The notes below the pieces were generated by a model. That model had not been told where the DNA came from and did not search any database. It worked only from the letters and a program-made list of their open reading frames with translations. Shown piece after piece: positions 33,551 through 44,656 of a stretch of DNA of 64,000 nucleotides (the first letter of the stretch is position 1; the number at the start of each line of letters is the position of its first letter). Source of the DNA: Gonium pectorale. Lineage: Eukaryota; Chlorophyta; Chlorophyceae; Chlamydomonadales; Volvocaceae. The position numbers and the translations under genes were made by a program. The stretch spans positions 3,869,869 to 3,933,868 of the forward strand of contig LSYV01000005.1 in the NCBI GenBank assembly GCA_001584585.1. Direction: 5' to 3'.

Positions 33551-36500
33551 ATGGAGGAGGACGACACAAGGGGAGCAGGGGGACGGGCTGCCAGAGGGGG
33601 AACGAGGAGGTCCAGCACAACGCCCAGCAAGTTACTTGGGCTGGTGGCCAGCCCCCTACAGCTGATCTCGAAAACGGTGCGCCAAAACGGGGCTGCAGTG
33701 AGCGGCTACGACTCAGCTATGCAAAGTTTTGAATCTCATTCTTCGGTCCAGGTCAAGGGACTCGTGGGCGCCTCTCCAAGTGAGCAAACAAAGCCGTCAA
33801 CAGGTTGGGTCGCAAGAGTATCCGCAGCGACGTTCCGGCAGGTGCCGACACCCACTCTGCTCTTACGTAGGAGCCGCCACGCCGTCTGCTTCACCGCCGT
33901 TGCGACCGCCGGAGCTGGCATTGCCAAACCGACAGCTGCAAGCTTCCAAGGCAAGTCCTAAGTCGGTCCCAGCCCAGTCGGTCCCTTCTGCCTGACTCGA
34001 TTTCCTCGCACCCCCCTTACCCCCGACTAGGCCCAGGACGGCCCGGGCACGTTCTCGTTTCCGACGCTGGCGGGATCAAACGACTCGCCCCCTACAACCA
34101 GCCTCCTGCGTCCCGTGGCGCAAGCGCCCTTGCCGCAGGCGCCTCCGCCACCGCCAGCAAATGGGGCATCCCAGTGTGCCTTGGCGATCAGCACCACGGA
34201 GCTTGTCAATGGATGGTCACCTTCCAAGCTGGCATCCCTAAATTTCTTCTTGAGCGGGGGCTCTCAGTCGAATGGAGCTGCCGGAGACAGCTCCCGGCCC
34301 CAGCCGGCGTCCCTGCCGTCCGTAGAGCTTGGACGTCCGACTGAGGTTTTCAGGCCCTACCAGGGCCTGAAGGCCCTGCTTAGGGCTGGGCCGGGGGGCA
34401 TCGTCAGCGGAGGCAGTGCAGCCGGCGCAGGTCCGCTGACGGCGGGCCCTTCGCTGGCTGGAGGGGGAGCCTTCCCTGCGGCTGGGCCGTCGTCTTTTGG
34501 AGCCTCAGCTCGGCCACCGCTGGGGGCCAGCGCGCGGTACCAGCCGTACGGGAGACCGTGAGTATCAGCGAACGCGTGTTATCAGCCTGCGCCTGTGCTT
34601 GGTTCCGAAGGCACCTCCCACAGGGCCTGTGCGCGACTGGTGCATGAATTTGTCAGCAGAACTCATCTTCTTTATCAATATCAAGCTCCTGCCCAGCAGA
34701 AGTGCGGTTCCTGCTATCCAATTTAGAACTATACGGTGCCAAGGGCCATGCTGACTTAGCATCGCATGTCCTCGGTCGCAGGGCCGGCAGGCCGCCGCGT
34801 CCAGGCATGGTTGGCGGGGCATTGCCTCCCGCTGGGACTGGCGTGGCTCAGCCGCGCCTGGCGTTGGGTGCGCCGGAGGCTGGAGTACAGGCCGCTACGG
34901 CAGACCAGGTGCAGCCTCTTGTGAACCAGCAGGCTTCGTTTGCGGTGGCTGCAGCGCAGCTACCGCCACCGAATCTCCGCCCTCCCGTGCCCGCTGGAGC
35001 TATTCCAAAGGCTCCTGCTGGCAGCGTTCGCTTAGCTCCGGGCCAGGTGGCCTTCGCATCAGGCAGGACGGGGACCCCGCTGCCGAAGTTCGGCCCTCTT
35101 GCCCCATCGACGGCTGCACAGCCGTCGCAGGGCCCAGCGGCGGCACCTGGAGGCTTTCGGCCCCTTGCCGGAGCGGTTGCGGGCAAGCGGCAGCGCGATA
35201 GCCCCGTGGCGTCGCCGCTGATGGCGTCGGGCATTCGAAGCTTGTCGGGTGAGGGCAAGAGCGCAGCAGCGCTCCGCAGCGTGCACTAACGAGCTCGAGT
35301 TATCCGGTGGTTTGACTCTGCCCTACTCAAGTAGGGAAGTGTGGTGAAGGACTTGGTGTTCACCTGTGTCTCGCCTCTGTGTCCCACAGAGTTCAAGCGC
35401 CGGCGCCAGGCATTGCCGCAGCAGCCGCGGTCCATCCTGGCGGGGCTGTCTGCGCGCACGCCCCGCGGTGAGACGCCCGTGAACTCGGATGGCGAGCGGA
35501 CGCCTGGGACAACCCCATCAGGAGCGGTAACTCCCGCTCCGGTGCCTGGCAGCGCCGTCGGGAAGGAGGTCCCGGCTACGGACACGGCCCGAAAGATCCT
35601 GGAAACGCTTGAGAACTACGCACGGGTGAGGTGCAATTCGCTGTTGTTATCGATCATGTTGGTTGCAAATCGACTGTCTGTCATCTTCTGCTCGATTTAC
35701 CTTCCCTAGTTTCTTGATGTAAGCTCTGCTTTTCCCGAACAGACGGGTGACAACGCGGCCGGTACGCCTCACCTCACGGGGCCCAAGGGCAACGCACAGT
35801 CGGGGATGCGCTCGCAGCCGCCAGGCAGCGGTTTACCCGGTCCGTTTATGCCGCCCCTGGACCGCTTAGACCAGAACCACTACGGCGGTACGCCGGCGGC
35901 TTCACCGAGCATGATGTCCGGTGCTGCGGGGTTCGTGTCGGGTGCAACACCGTCTCCGGCTGGTCTGACCGCCCATGCCGGCCATACACCCGGGCCACGA
36001 ATGGGTGAGTCCTCTCTTGGTTGACGGTCAAGTTTGATCACTCCTAAAAGGATTGTTAGCATGTCTTCAAACAACCGCCGCTTAATCCCTCGACCAAGCC
36101 AACTCTCGGCCGGTTGAGTTTCATGCGTGGCGGAAAGCACTCTTTGGAACGAGAGATTCGCTGACAACACCGAGCGGTTTCGGCCGTAATGAGTGTTTTC
36201 TGATAGTAGCTCTCGTGCAATTTAATGCAGTCGGCACATTGCATACTGCAGTCATTGGCGTTGACCCGCATTACCTTTTTGCTGTCTTCCATGCACGTCA
36301 CGGCGGCATGGGCTGAATAATACTTGAAGATCTTTTTGTCACGGCCCTCGGCACCCTGCCCATTCCTTTCCACACAGTGCTGGACTTCCAGAGCCCTGCT
36401 GTGACGCCGCAAACTCGGCAGGCTGCCCAAAACGGCAACGCGGCAGCGCCGCCCTCGGGTGCGGCCTTCACGCCGCTGCCGCTTAGCCCCATAGCGCTGC

Positions 36501-39500
36501 CGCCCTCCCAGCTGGCAGCCGATAGAACCGTTGCAGATACCGCGCCCGTACCTGCCTCTCTTGCATCCGCGCCGGGTGCTGAGCTCAAGACTTGCACGGA
36601 ACCGGTCCCGGCTCCGGGACCGGTCTCGCGGGGCCTCATGGAGCCGCCTAGCAACAGCATCAGTGTGGCGGCGGCAGCCCCGAAGTTCGCTTTTAGTGAC
36701 CCTGCAGCTCCGGCTGATCCGCGCCTGCGCCAAATACACAGCCTCGTGGGTAAGGCTGCCCTTGGAAATGGCGGCGAGAGCAGCGGCTTGAAGGCGCAGA
36801 CCTTCGCATTCGAGGCGCCCTCTGTGGGCATCGAGCGGTCACTCGCCGCGGGAGAGGTCCCAGCGGCAGGCGCAGGGGAGTCTGCGCCGTCATATAAGAA
36901 GTCCCCTGCACCCGTTCACGACGAGGTGCGTGCTGAAGAGCGTTGTTTTCCCGTGTTGACATTTATACGCCGCCCTCACCAGCCGTGCCCTGTCTGTCCC
37001 TCCCTGCACTGTATATATGTTGCATCCAGAAGTGGCTGACAGGTTTTCAATCCAAACAGTTGGTGTCTTGATGGTTGTTTCCCATTTCGCAGGTCGTCAA
37101 GGCGGCCGCGGTGCCGCTGCCTGACGACGACGATGAGGACGGGGACGTAGCGCCGCAAGCAGGGGCGGAGCCGGCACCCGCACAGCTTGTCGCCGGTGGT
37201 GCCAGGCGCGTTGCCTTTGCAGAGCCGGAGGTGCCTAAGGATAAGAACGCTGACAAGACGCACGAGCAGCCTGCCAAGGTGAGCGATTTCAGTAGGCTAC
37301 ATCGTTAGGCTGCTCGGCGCCCAAGGACGGCTTTCCAAGTACGGTGCGTTCTTGGGCATTTTAAAGGCGCTGCAAAGCGCTAATCATGGTCTTCCATCGT
37401 TTACACGGTGGGCTGCGCGCAGCACATTGAGTACTTGCCGAACTGTCTGGTGCGCTGTCCGTGCTCTACCCGCAGGTCCCTCCCCCTTCTCCCATGGGGG
37501 CGTCCTTCACTGCCGACGCTGGCAACACGCCTTTCCGGCCGCCGGGAGGACAAGTTCCGCCTGAGACGCCGTCGGCCACGCCTGCGCCCCAGGTGCGATC
37601 CTAACTGTGTACATCATCTTGTGAACGGTCTTGTTGACTCGGTGTGCATGCCGCATCCGAAGCGCTCGTTGTGATGTTATTGAGGTTGCCTTTGTGCCAT
37701 GCAGGAAGCGCCAAAGTCTCAGCCGTTCCTCTTCGGCGCTGCGTCGGGCCCCGCGGCTACCGAGAAGGCCGCGCCAACTTTTGGGGCTAAGGCCGTGACG
37801 GGTGGCTTCAGCTTCGGCGTTCAGCCCGAGGCGGCTTCAACGCAGCCCACGGTGGCTGCAGATAAGCCGCCTGCCGAGGCTGCCAAGCCTGCAGCTGTTG
37901 GCTTCTCGTTTGGAGCGCCCCCTGCCGCCGCCACCAGTGCGAGCGCAGCCTCGCAGCCCGAGCCGTCGGCGGCGCCGGCCTTCGGTGGCAGCGCCGCTGC
38001 ACCTTTCGGAAGTGCCGTGTCGATGGCCCCGGATGCTGCAGCAGCGCCCAAGCCGGCCATCGGGTTTACCTTCGGTGCAGCCACGCCCGCAGCAGGCGCT
38101 GCTTCCAGCGCCTCGGGAGCCGCTTCAGTGGACGCTACAACCGCTCCGAGCGTCGCTCCTCAATCGTCTGCGGCGCCGGCGATGACCTTTGGCGCGAGCG
38201 CGCCTTCCTTCGGCAGCATTCCTGCTTTGTCAGCTGCTGCTGCACCGGCGAGCGGCCTACCGGCTTTATCTGCCAACACGGCAGGGGCCGTCTTCGGCGC
38301 GTCGACCTCCAACGCACCTTCTGCACCCAGCGCCATGTTCACCTTCGGTGCGGCCGCAAGCGCGCCCGCGGCCAGCGCACCCGCAGCTGCAAGTGCGGCC
38401 GCGCCAATGTTCACATTCGGCGCTGGTGCATCTGCTGCTAGCTCTGCCGCCGCGGCATCCGTCAGCTTTGGGTCTCCACTGCCGGCTAGTATGGCGTCCT
38501 CAGCTCCCAGCTTTGGAAGCTCCCAGCCTGCTGCTGGCTTCGGATCTGGCTTTGGCAGTTCGGGGGCCGCTCCGTCTTCGGGCTTCAGCTTCGGTGTGCA
38601 AGCTCCGGCAGCGACTGGCCAGCCTGGCGCCAGCGTGCCTGCGAGCAGTGGCGGGTTCGGGGGTCAACCTGCAGCGGCCAACCCGACGCCATCTTTCTCG
38701 TTTGGTGCTGGCGCATGTGAGTACATTGTGCATTATGTTCTGATTGGCAGCACGTCTAGAATTCATTAATATCTTAAGCGTCTCTTAATGCAAATTTGCT
38801 TCCCAAGCCAGGGGGCAATAGGGCTTGGCGTGTCTGTTCCAACTGTTACTCATTTGTCTAAGTATTTGCCTTTGCAGCTGCGCCCTCGTTCGGGGCCCCG
38901 ACGACCGCGCCATCTTTTGGCGCAGCACCGACTTCGCAGCCGGCGTTCGGCGCGGCGGCACCTGCATTCGGCGCTGGCAACGCCGGCAACCCATTTGCAG
39001 CGAGTGCTCCTGCATTCGGCGCTGCAGCGGCGGCGTCTTCCTTCGGCGCGGCGACAGCGGGCTCGGGCCCTGCATTCGGCGCGCCGGCTGCAACACCTGC
39101 CGCCCCGACTTTCGGAGGAGGGTTTGCAGCGCAAAATGGGAGCAGCGCGCCGGCTGCCTCGTCAGGCATGTTCACATTTGGCGGTGGCGCGGCCCAGTCC
39201 AGCGGCTTCGGCACCGCGCAGCAGAGTGTTCCGACGTTTGGCGCGCCTGGCGGTGCAGCGCCGTCTTTCGGCATGGCACCAGCGCCCGCTGCTGGTGGGT
39301 TTGGCGCAGGTGCCCCAGCGTTCGGCGCGGCAGCGCCTGGCGGGTTCGGCGCGCCGGCTCCTGGCGGGTTCGGGGGAGCCGCCGGGTTCGGGGCCCAACC
39401 CGCTTTCGGAGGTGCGCCTCCGTCGCCAGGTGGCGACGCAGGCGGAGGCTTCTCGCTTGGAGTCGGTGAGCCCAAGGATCGCAAACGCGTCAAGGCCCGG

Positions 39501-39518
39501 CGCCACGGCGGCCACTAG
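33551..39518 (+). CDS. FG-repeat nucleoporin, NUP1/NUP136-like
   Basis: Eleven exons (33551-33779, 33871-33950, 34031-34557, 34782-35248, 35390-35625, 35743-36004, 36378-36925, 37093-37278, 37476-37592, 37705-38716, 38878-39518) close exactly to about 1,434 residues. The acidic N-terminus is followed by an Arg-rich stretch and a predicted amphipathic helix, KLLGLVASPLQLISKTVRQ (about residues 29-47), of the kind basket nucleoporins use to touch the inner nuclear membrane. The middle is disordered, with EFKRRRQ and TARKILETLE. Exons 10-11 carry dozens of FG, SFGA and FTFG repeats for transport-receptor binding. The basic end KDRKRVKARRHGGH resembles the C-terminus of NUP1/NUP136. The first intron is short (91 nt), and intron 2 appears to use a GC donor (AAG|gcaagt at 33951). 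Confidence 0.88.
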
Positions 39519-40803
39519 CAGCATGGCGCAGACTCGCATCCGTGATGCGCGGTGTATGCAGGAGTGAAATGTGCGAGAGTGGTATGCAGGAGCTCAGATA
39601 TTCCGTGTCGCTACTTGTGCGCGCTCTTCAGAGGTTGCAAGCGTCGCAGACCGGACATTACCGCAGCCAGGGTTTGCTCATTCCAGGGCAGTGTCCAGGG
39701 CAGCGCAGTCAAGTATCATAGTGCGCTGTGCTCAGCTCGCTGCGCTACGTAGGGTTGCAGGATTGACGGAATTTGACACAAGTATGTACTAGGCTGGGGT
39801 GATGTCCTGGCATTGCCAGTCCCTGGCGTAGATCTAACTTCGCAGAGGGTGTTTGGCAGGTTATCGTGCTAAGGTTTCCACGCTGGCAGGAGTACGGAAA
39901 AGGGATTTAGGATGACGTCCATGGTGCCCTTCGTCTTGCCATTCGCGGCTCTGGGTTCTGGGCCATGTCCATTTGACATTTTCGGGTCTACTCTGCTGGA
40001 TGACATCGGATTAGCCTGGTCAGCGAAGATAAACGCATGGCAATTTTGTTCGTATGCAGTGGGTCTCTTGTGCCAAAGTGCGTTACGACCGCACGCCCGG
40101 ACGTGCCGCTTTCAAGTTCCGTGGCGTCGTCCTCGCTCCGATGGGCAGCGTCCTTGAGTTGGGACGCAACTGCCGCGGTTTAACGACTTTCTCCCTCTCC
40201 TTGGCTCTCTCCTTTGCGACCAGCAACACGGACCGCCCATACGACCATCCCGTTTGGTAGGGCATGCCAGGCCTGTTCCCTGCACACAGTAGCGAAAAGC
40301 AACTCTTTCGCAACGCTGGTGAAGTACGTTGGCATACGAATGTCTGCTGACCAGCGCAGCTAAAGGAGGTGCGAGCAGCATTCCAGTATCAATGCCGGTA
40401 TGTGTGGCAGCAAGGGTACATGACAATCACCCCATTGCCCGGTGCCCTGCATGTCGCAGGGTGCCTCTCAGGGCCAGGATGCCCTATGGAATTCACTGGG
40501 CTTCGCGCTCTGCTGGCCAGAGGGACCTCCTTGCCCAACGCCGCTAAATACCTGCTTCGGCTGCGCCCATTGCGCGCATTTCTGCTCAGTGCGCTCCCAT
40601 TCCGATCCGAGCGCTTCACGCTCGGATGTGGGCTTTGTGGATCTGCGGCCAGCGGACCTGGAGCTGGGCACTGGGCCCCTTGAGGTGGAGTGGTGGTGGG
40701 ACGGTCACGCAGGCTACGAAGTCTCTTGAACCGTGCCATCTAGGCGTTAAGGAAACCGCCCTGACACCCGCATACGACAAGCGTACGGTAAGCACACGGT
40801 TGT

Positions 40804-41323
40804 TTAGATGTTAACATTCAGCCTGGCTATCTTCCGTCGGGGCGATTCGTTTGGCCCGACGAAAAACCTTGAAACTCGACGCGTCCGGGGACGCCCTCGG
40901 AATGGGCATTTTTCGTCCGTTCCATAGGTGGAGCCCCTTTCCGGGGCTGGGTTTTTCCGTTAGAGCACCCCTTCTTCCGGCCAGCCTTGCTATCTTAATT
41001 AGGATGTTTAAATCGGCCTGGATTTTGGACCCGTTTTTCCTAATTAGGGATACGTGTCAATTACGCGGGTTTTGCAATAGAAGACAGCCCAGGGGCAGGG
41101 GAAATGCGCAGATCCCTTGTAAATTGCCCCGGGATACGTGCCCCATGAACACTCCATGCCCTTCAGCCGAGTTGGAATTACGCAGGCTCCTAATTACCTC
41201 TAATGGACGATAGCAAGGCTGCTTCCGGTCCCCACTTTTCGTCTGGGCCCGCCCCAGCAGGTTTTAAGATAGCCAGTCTGACATTCACATTGGAGCACAG
41301 CAGAGGGCGGGGTTAACATCTAA
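40804..41323. mobile_element. Non-autonomous TIR element (MITE-like), about 520 bp
   Basis: The ends are perfect 12-bp inverted repeats, TTAGATGTTAAC at 40804-40815 and GTTAACATCTAA at 41312-41323. Homology continues inward. CTGGCTATCTT on the left (40823-40833) is mirrored on the right by AAGATAGCCAG starting near 41266, offset by an extra block of about 27 bases in the right arm. A second nested pair lies inside: AGCCTTGCTATC (40983-40994) and GATAGCAAGGCT (41209-41220). There is no transposase frame. No clear target-site duplication was found, so the exact borders are tentative. Confidence 0.65.
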
Positions 41324-41640
41324 CGGACGGCGGTGGCGTCCCGTCCTGGTATATTGCATCCTTGCCGAGTTGCGTTCCGTATGCGCTTTTCCTGGCGCTT
41401 TCTATCTCGGGGCCTTCACCAGTACACCAATTTTCGCCCAGCGGACTGGCGCGGTGTGACGGCCACACCTCCTGGATGCTGACGGCCTGGCACGAGGAGG
41501 GCGCGGACCGGGCTGGCGCGTGGGTGCAGGATCAGGCGGGGGCACCTGGGGCTACATGCGTTGGATTCTACCTTCGCGGAGTACGGGTAGGCGTTGGCTC
41601 GGGGGATGAGTACCACAGCTGCCTTGTGGACAAAGATGCG

Positions 41641-41727
41641 AAAGAATAAAGACAGAGACAGGGATGCTACCCCGACGGACATACACACTCGGAGGTGCGA
41701 CGTTTCCAGAAGGGCGTCTGGTCACAA
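41641..41727 (-). repeat. Dispersed repeat, copy 2
   Basis: Read on the minus strand, this matches the copy at 63655-63740 over about 85 bases. Shared blocks include CTGGAAAC(A/G)TC(A/G)CACC and TGTGTATGTCCG, followed by a pyrimidine-rich tail. It is more diverged in the tail than copies 1 and 3. Confidence 0.65.
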
Positions 41728-42221
41728 GGCATGGCGGAAGCGACGAGCAGACCAGACCTCTTCATTCGGGCCACCGGCGAAGTTACTTGGCGAGCAAAAC
41801 CCAGTACGATATGGATGTGGAAGGCCCGGCGGGCACGGCCAGGGGTTACTACACCCACGTGCGCCCAGCACATTTCTGGAGGTGCGGACAGGCAGGCCGG
41901 CAAGCGCAGTGACGCGCGCAACTCCACGTTCCTACTCATAGGTATACATACTGCCGCTAGGCGTTACGGCTGGGTGGGCTGGGTGTACGCGGCGCGCCAG
42001 GTACTGACCAGGGGAGACCACTTGTCCAACCGGGCCACTGACACGGGTATGTACGGCAATGATTGTTGTTTGTAGTCTCGTGAGTTGAAGGCTTCCAGGC
42101 AACCACTCACATCCTTGCTGTCGCTGATGTCGAGCAGCAGATGCACCGCCTCTCAACAGCTGTCTTAACTTAACCCACTCGCAGCGTCGGCAAACTCCTG
42201 TATTGCAGCCTGAAATACAGT

Positions 42222-43104
42222 ATGGTCTGCCAGGCATGTGAAAAGAAGCTTGCGAAGGTTCGTCGTTGACCCGCTCAGCACATTGCGCAGCGACAGACCT
42301 CTGTAGCTATAGAGCGTGTCCATCAATGCAGGTCGCATGTCCTGAAAAGTGGCGGGAAACAAAAGGGGACAAGCAGGGCGAGAGCAGCGGGAGAAAGGTT
42401 AACGAGAACAAGCTGCTAACTGGAGCCAAAAGGTAGGCCCGGCCGTGGCGTCGTTGCGTGTCAGCTATGGTGGTGTTGCCAATTAGCTCCTGGCTTGCAT
42501 GGCTTAGCGGCCCCGCGGGTCACTAGTTCGTGGCAATCGGCTCGGCAGAACGCGGGCCTGGTGGCCGATGTCCCAGTGTTCTACTGGGTAGGGCACGGGG
42601 GGTGATGACGGGAACGGGCGGTGCAAGTGCGACTTGTCTAGGTCCGGCAATGTCATAGAAGGGTCTCCGGCTCCTCACACCGGCCTCCTCTCCCCGACTG
42701 CCCCGTAGGTACCAGCCATACGATAAGAAATGCCGTACTTGCAAGCAGGTGAGACCTCTTCGCTTTATGCCTCTGCTCCAGAGCCCCAGGCGCACCTACC
42801 CTGCTTCTCTCCCACTCCTTTCAGAAGCTCCACCAGGATGGCCTCTACTGTCAAGGCTGCGCCTACGTCAAGGGTACGTTCATGCGTTGGCCTGGCCTCC
42901 AGCCGCCAAGGGCTATCGTCGCGTGGCTGCGAGGCACAGTGTCGCCGGCATTGATCCAGTGTCACTCTGCCGCTGAAACAAAGCACGATCTACATGCAAC
43001 ATGACACGGCCCTCCCCCCCCGCCCCCCGGCCCCCACAGGCCTGTGCTCGATGTGCGGCAAGCAGCTCCTTGACGTGTCGAAGTACAAGCAGAGCGCTTC
43101 GTGA
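42222..43104 (+). CDS. CRIPT: CRIPT, cysteine-rich Zn-binding protein
   Basis: CRIPT is a small conserved zinc protein, first described as a PDZ-binding partner of PSD-95 in animals and later linked to the minor spliceosome. Five tiny exons (42222-42257, 42332-42432, 42709-42748, 42825-42873, 43040-43104) close exactly to 96 residues, the usual family length. It starts MVCQACEKKL and continues through GRKVNENKLL, then three more CxxC pairs (CRTC, CQGC, CSMC) and the family ending LLDVSKYKQSAS. Each of the four CxxC pairs can hold zinc. The exon 1 donor (gttcgt) is weak but keeps phase. A 65-codon minus-strand open frame across exons 1-2 is a shadow. Confidence 0.95.
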
Positions 43105-44656
43105 GCGGCTGCTCGTGACTCTTCTATCGGGCTATACGACCGCCATAGCCGGGTGTTGAATTCGCAGCTGCTCGCTCACCGCAACGTGCTGCAGGGCGGG
43201 CTGTGCATGTAGCAGGCTACCCGAAAGGCGCACGGAGGTGACACAACGGAGGGGGGCGCTCAACGGAGAGGGGGCGCTCGACGGAGTGGGGCATTAGCTA
43301 CGCTAAACGCGATGCATTGCCGTCTGGGCTGAAATGCACACGGGGGCTGCGCTGAGAGGTGTGGCAGGATGCGAGCCTCCGGAAGCCGTTCTTACGGAGG
43401 CTCCTGAGGCATTGCAGAGGGTCACACGGCCCATTGACTGGTCAGTTCGTGCTATGGTGAGCTTACCGGCGCACTTACTGTGCCATACGCGTCGAAGGCT
43501 CCTTTTGTAGGCAGGGCGCTGTTGCGGGCTGCGTGGGGGGGGGGGGTGCGCGCAGGGCATAAGATTGCGGGGGCCTGACGAGGCTGTTGCGGAGACTCGA
43601 CGTGCCGTTAGTCTTTGCTACTTTGCTTCGTGGCCATACAACGGACCGTGAGGGACAACTGTCGTGCCAACGGTATGAGGATCGATGCTCTCGGCGTGTA
43701 CAACAGCACCGTATGGTATACGACGTGGATTGTTAACCACTGGGGGTATGGGGCACACCAATGGCTGAATTGTGAAATGCTGTGTGGTTTGAAGGCCCGT
43801 TGTCAGGCCTGGGCCGTGCCCGCACCAAGGGGACCGTGCAGTTATGTACGAAGATAGGTTCTTATGGTTTTCCACTTTGAGGTGTAGGCTTACTGTGGAG
43901 CGTGTGCCATCTAACCTTTATGTACTACAAGTGAACTGCGAGACACCAGTCATAAGGGCGGCCAGTACCAGTATTCTTGCCGGCCCGTGCCTGGAAGGAA
44001 GCCGGATGTGCCTTTGACATGACGTTGTGCGCATGTTCCAGTACCCATGGCTACCTGCTAACGTATGTATGCAGCATGCAGCCCATACCTGTACGCCCAC
44101 TTCGGGAACGGCCCATTACCTAGCTGGGAGTATGATATACGAAATCGAGTGTTCGCCGGCGATTCACACAGGGTTCGGAGCTGCACATTACGACGCCGTC
44201 ATTGACCAGTAAAGCACATTCCCTGTCGACGCCTTGCTGAAACGTCGGTGTGCGGTTACCCGAAGGCCTTGGACAAACAAACCTTTTCATAGTTTACATT
44301 ACTGGCTGCGCACCGCCGTACATGACGGGCACGTAGCGGTCAATCGGTCGTTGCGCCTACACACAGCCTGACAATGACATCCACATCTGCGGCCAGCTGG
44401 CAGCTCACGTTCTTTGCAGCTATAACCGCATCACACACGTGAACGTAGTCGGACCCCAAACTAAACGGCCAAGAGAAGCAACCAATAGCCTAGCACGACC
44501 ACGACCACAACCTTCCCGCGCCTGTACACTTACAACACAACTATGACAGAGCGCTCCCGACAGCTCGGACGAAGCGCAGCAGCAAGGCCGCCGTGGCTGC
44601 CCTGTAGCTATGCCAGCGTGCGCAGCGCGGGCCCAGCACCCCTGCAGCCCGAACCC
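43105..44656. other. Convergent intergenic region
   Basis: Between the stops of CRIPT (+) and the ASH2-like gene (-). It includes a G-run at about 43535-43546. Short open frames (for example 43615-43857 +) show no motif or splice partner, and no gene is called. Confidence 0.5.

Larger units (their letters stand above)
39519..42221. other. Intergenic region with TIR element and repeat copy 2
   Basis: About 2.7 kb between the nucleoporin stop and the CRIPT start, both plus strand. It contains the inverted-repeat element at 40804-41323 and a dispersed-repeat copy at 41641-41727. A perfect hairpin of GAGCG around TTCA sits near 40612. No gene model could be built in the rest. Confidence 0.55.

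Noticed and set aside
42165..42362. Minus-strand frame reading MRPALMDTLYSYRGLSLRNV...
   Set aside because: It looks protein-like and follows a good acceptor, but it is exactly antisense to CRIPT exons 1-2, which have clear family identity.
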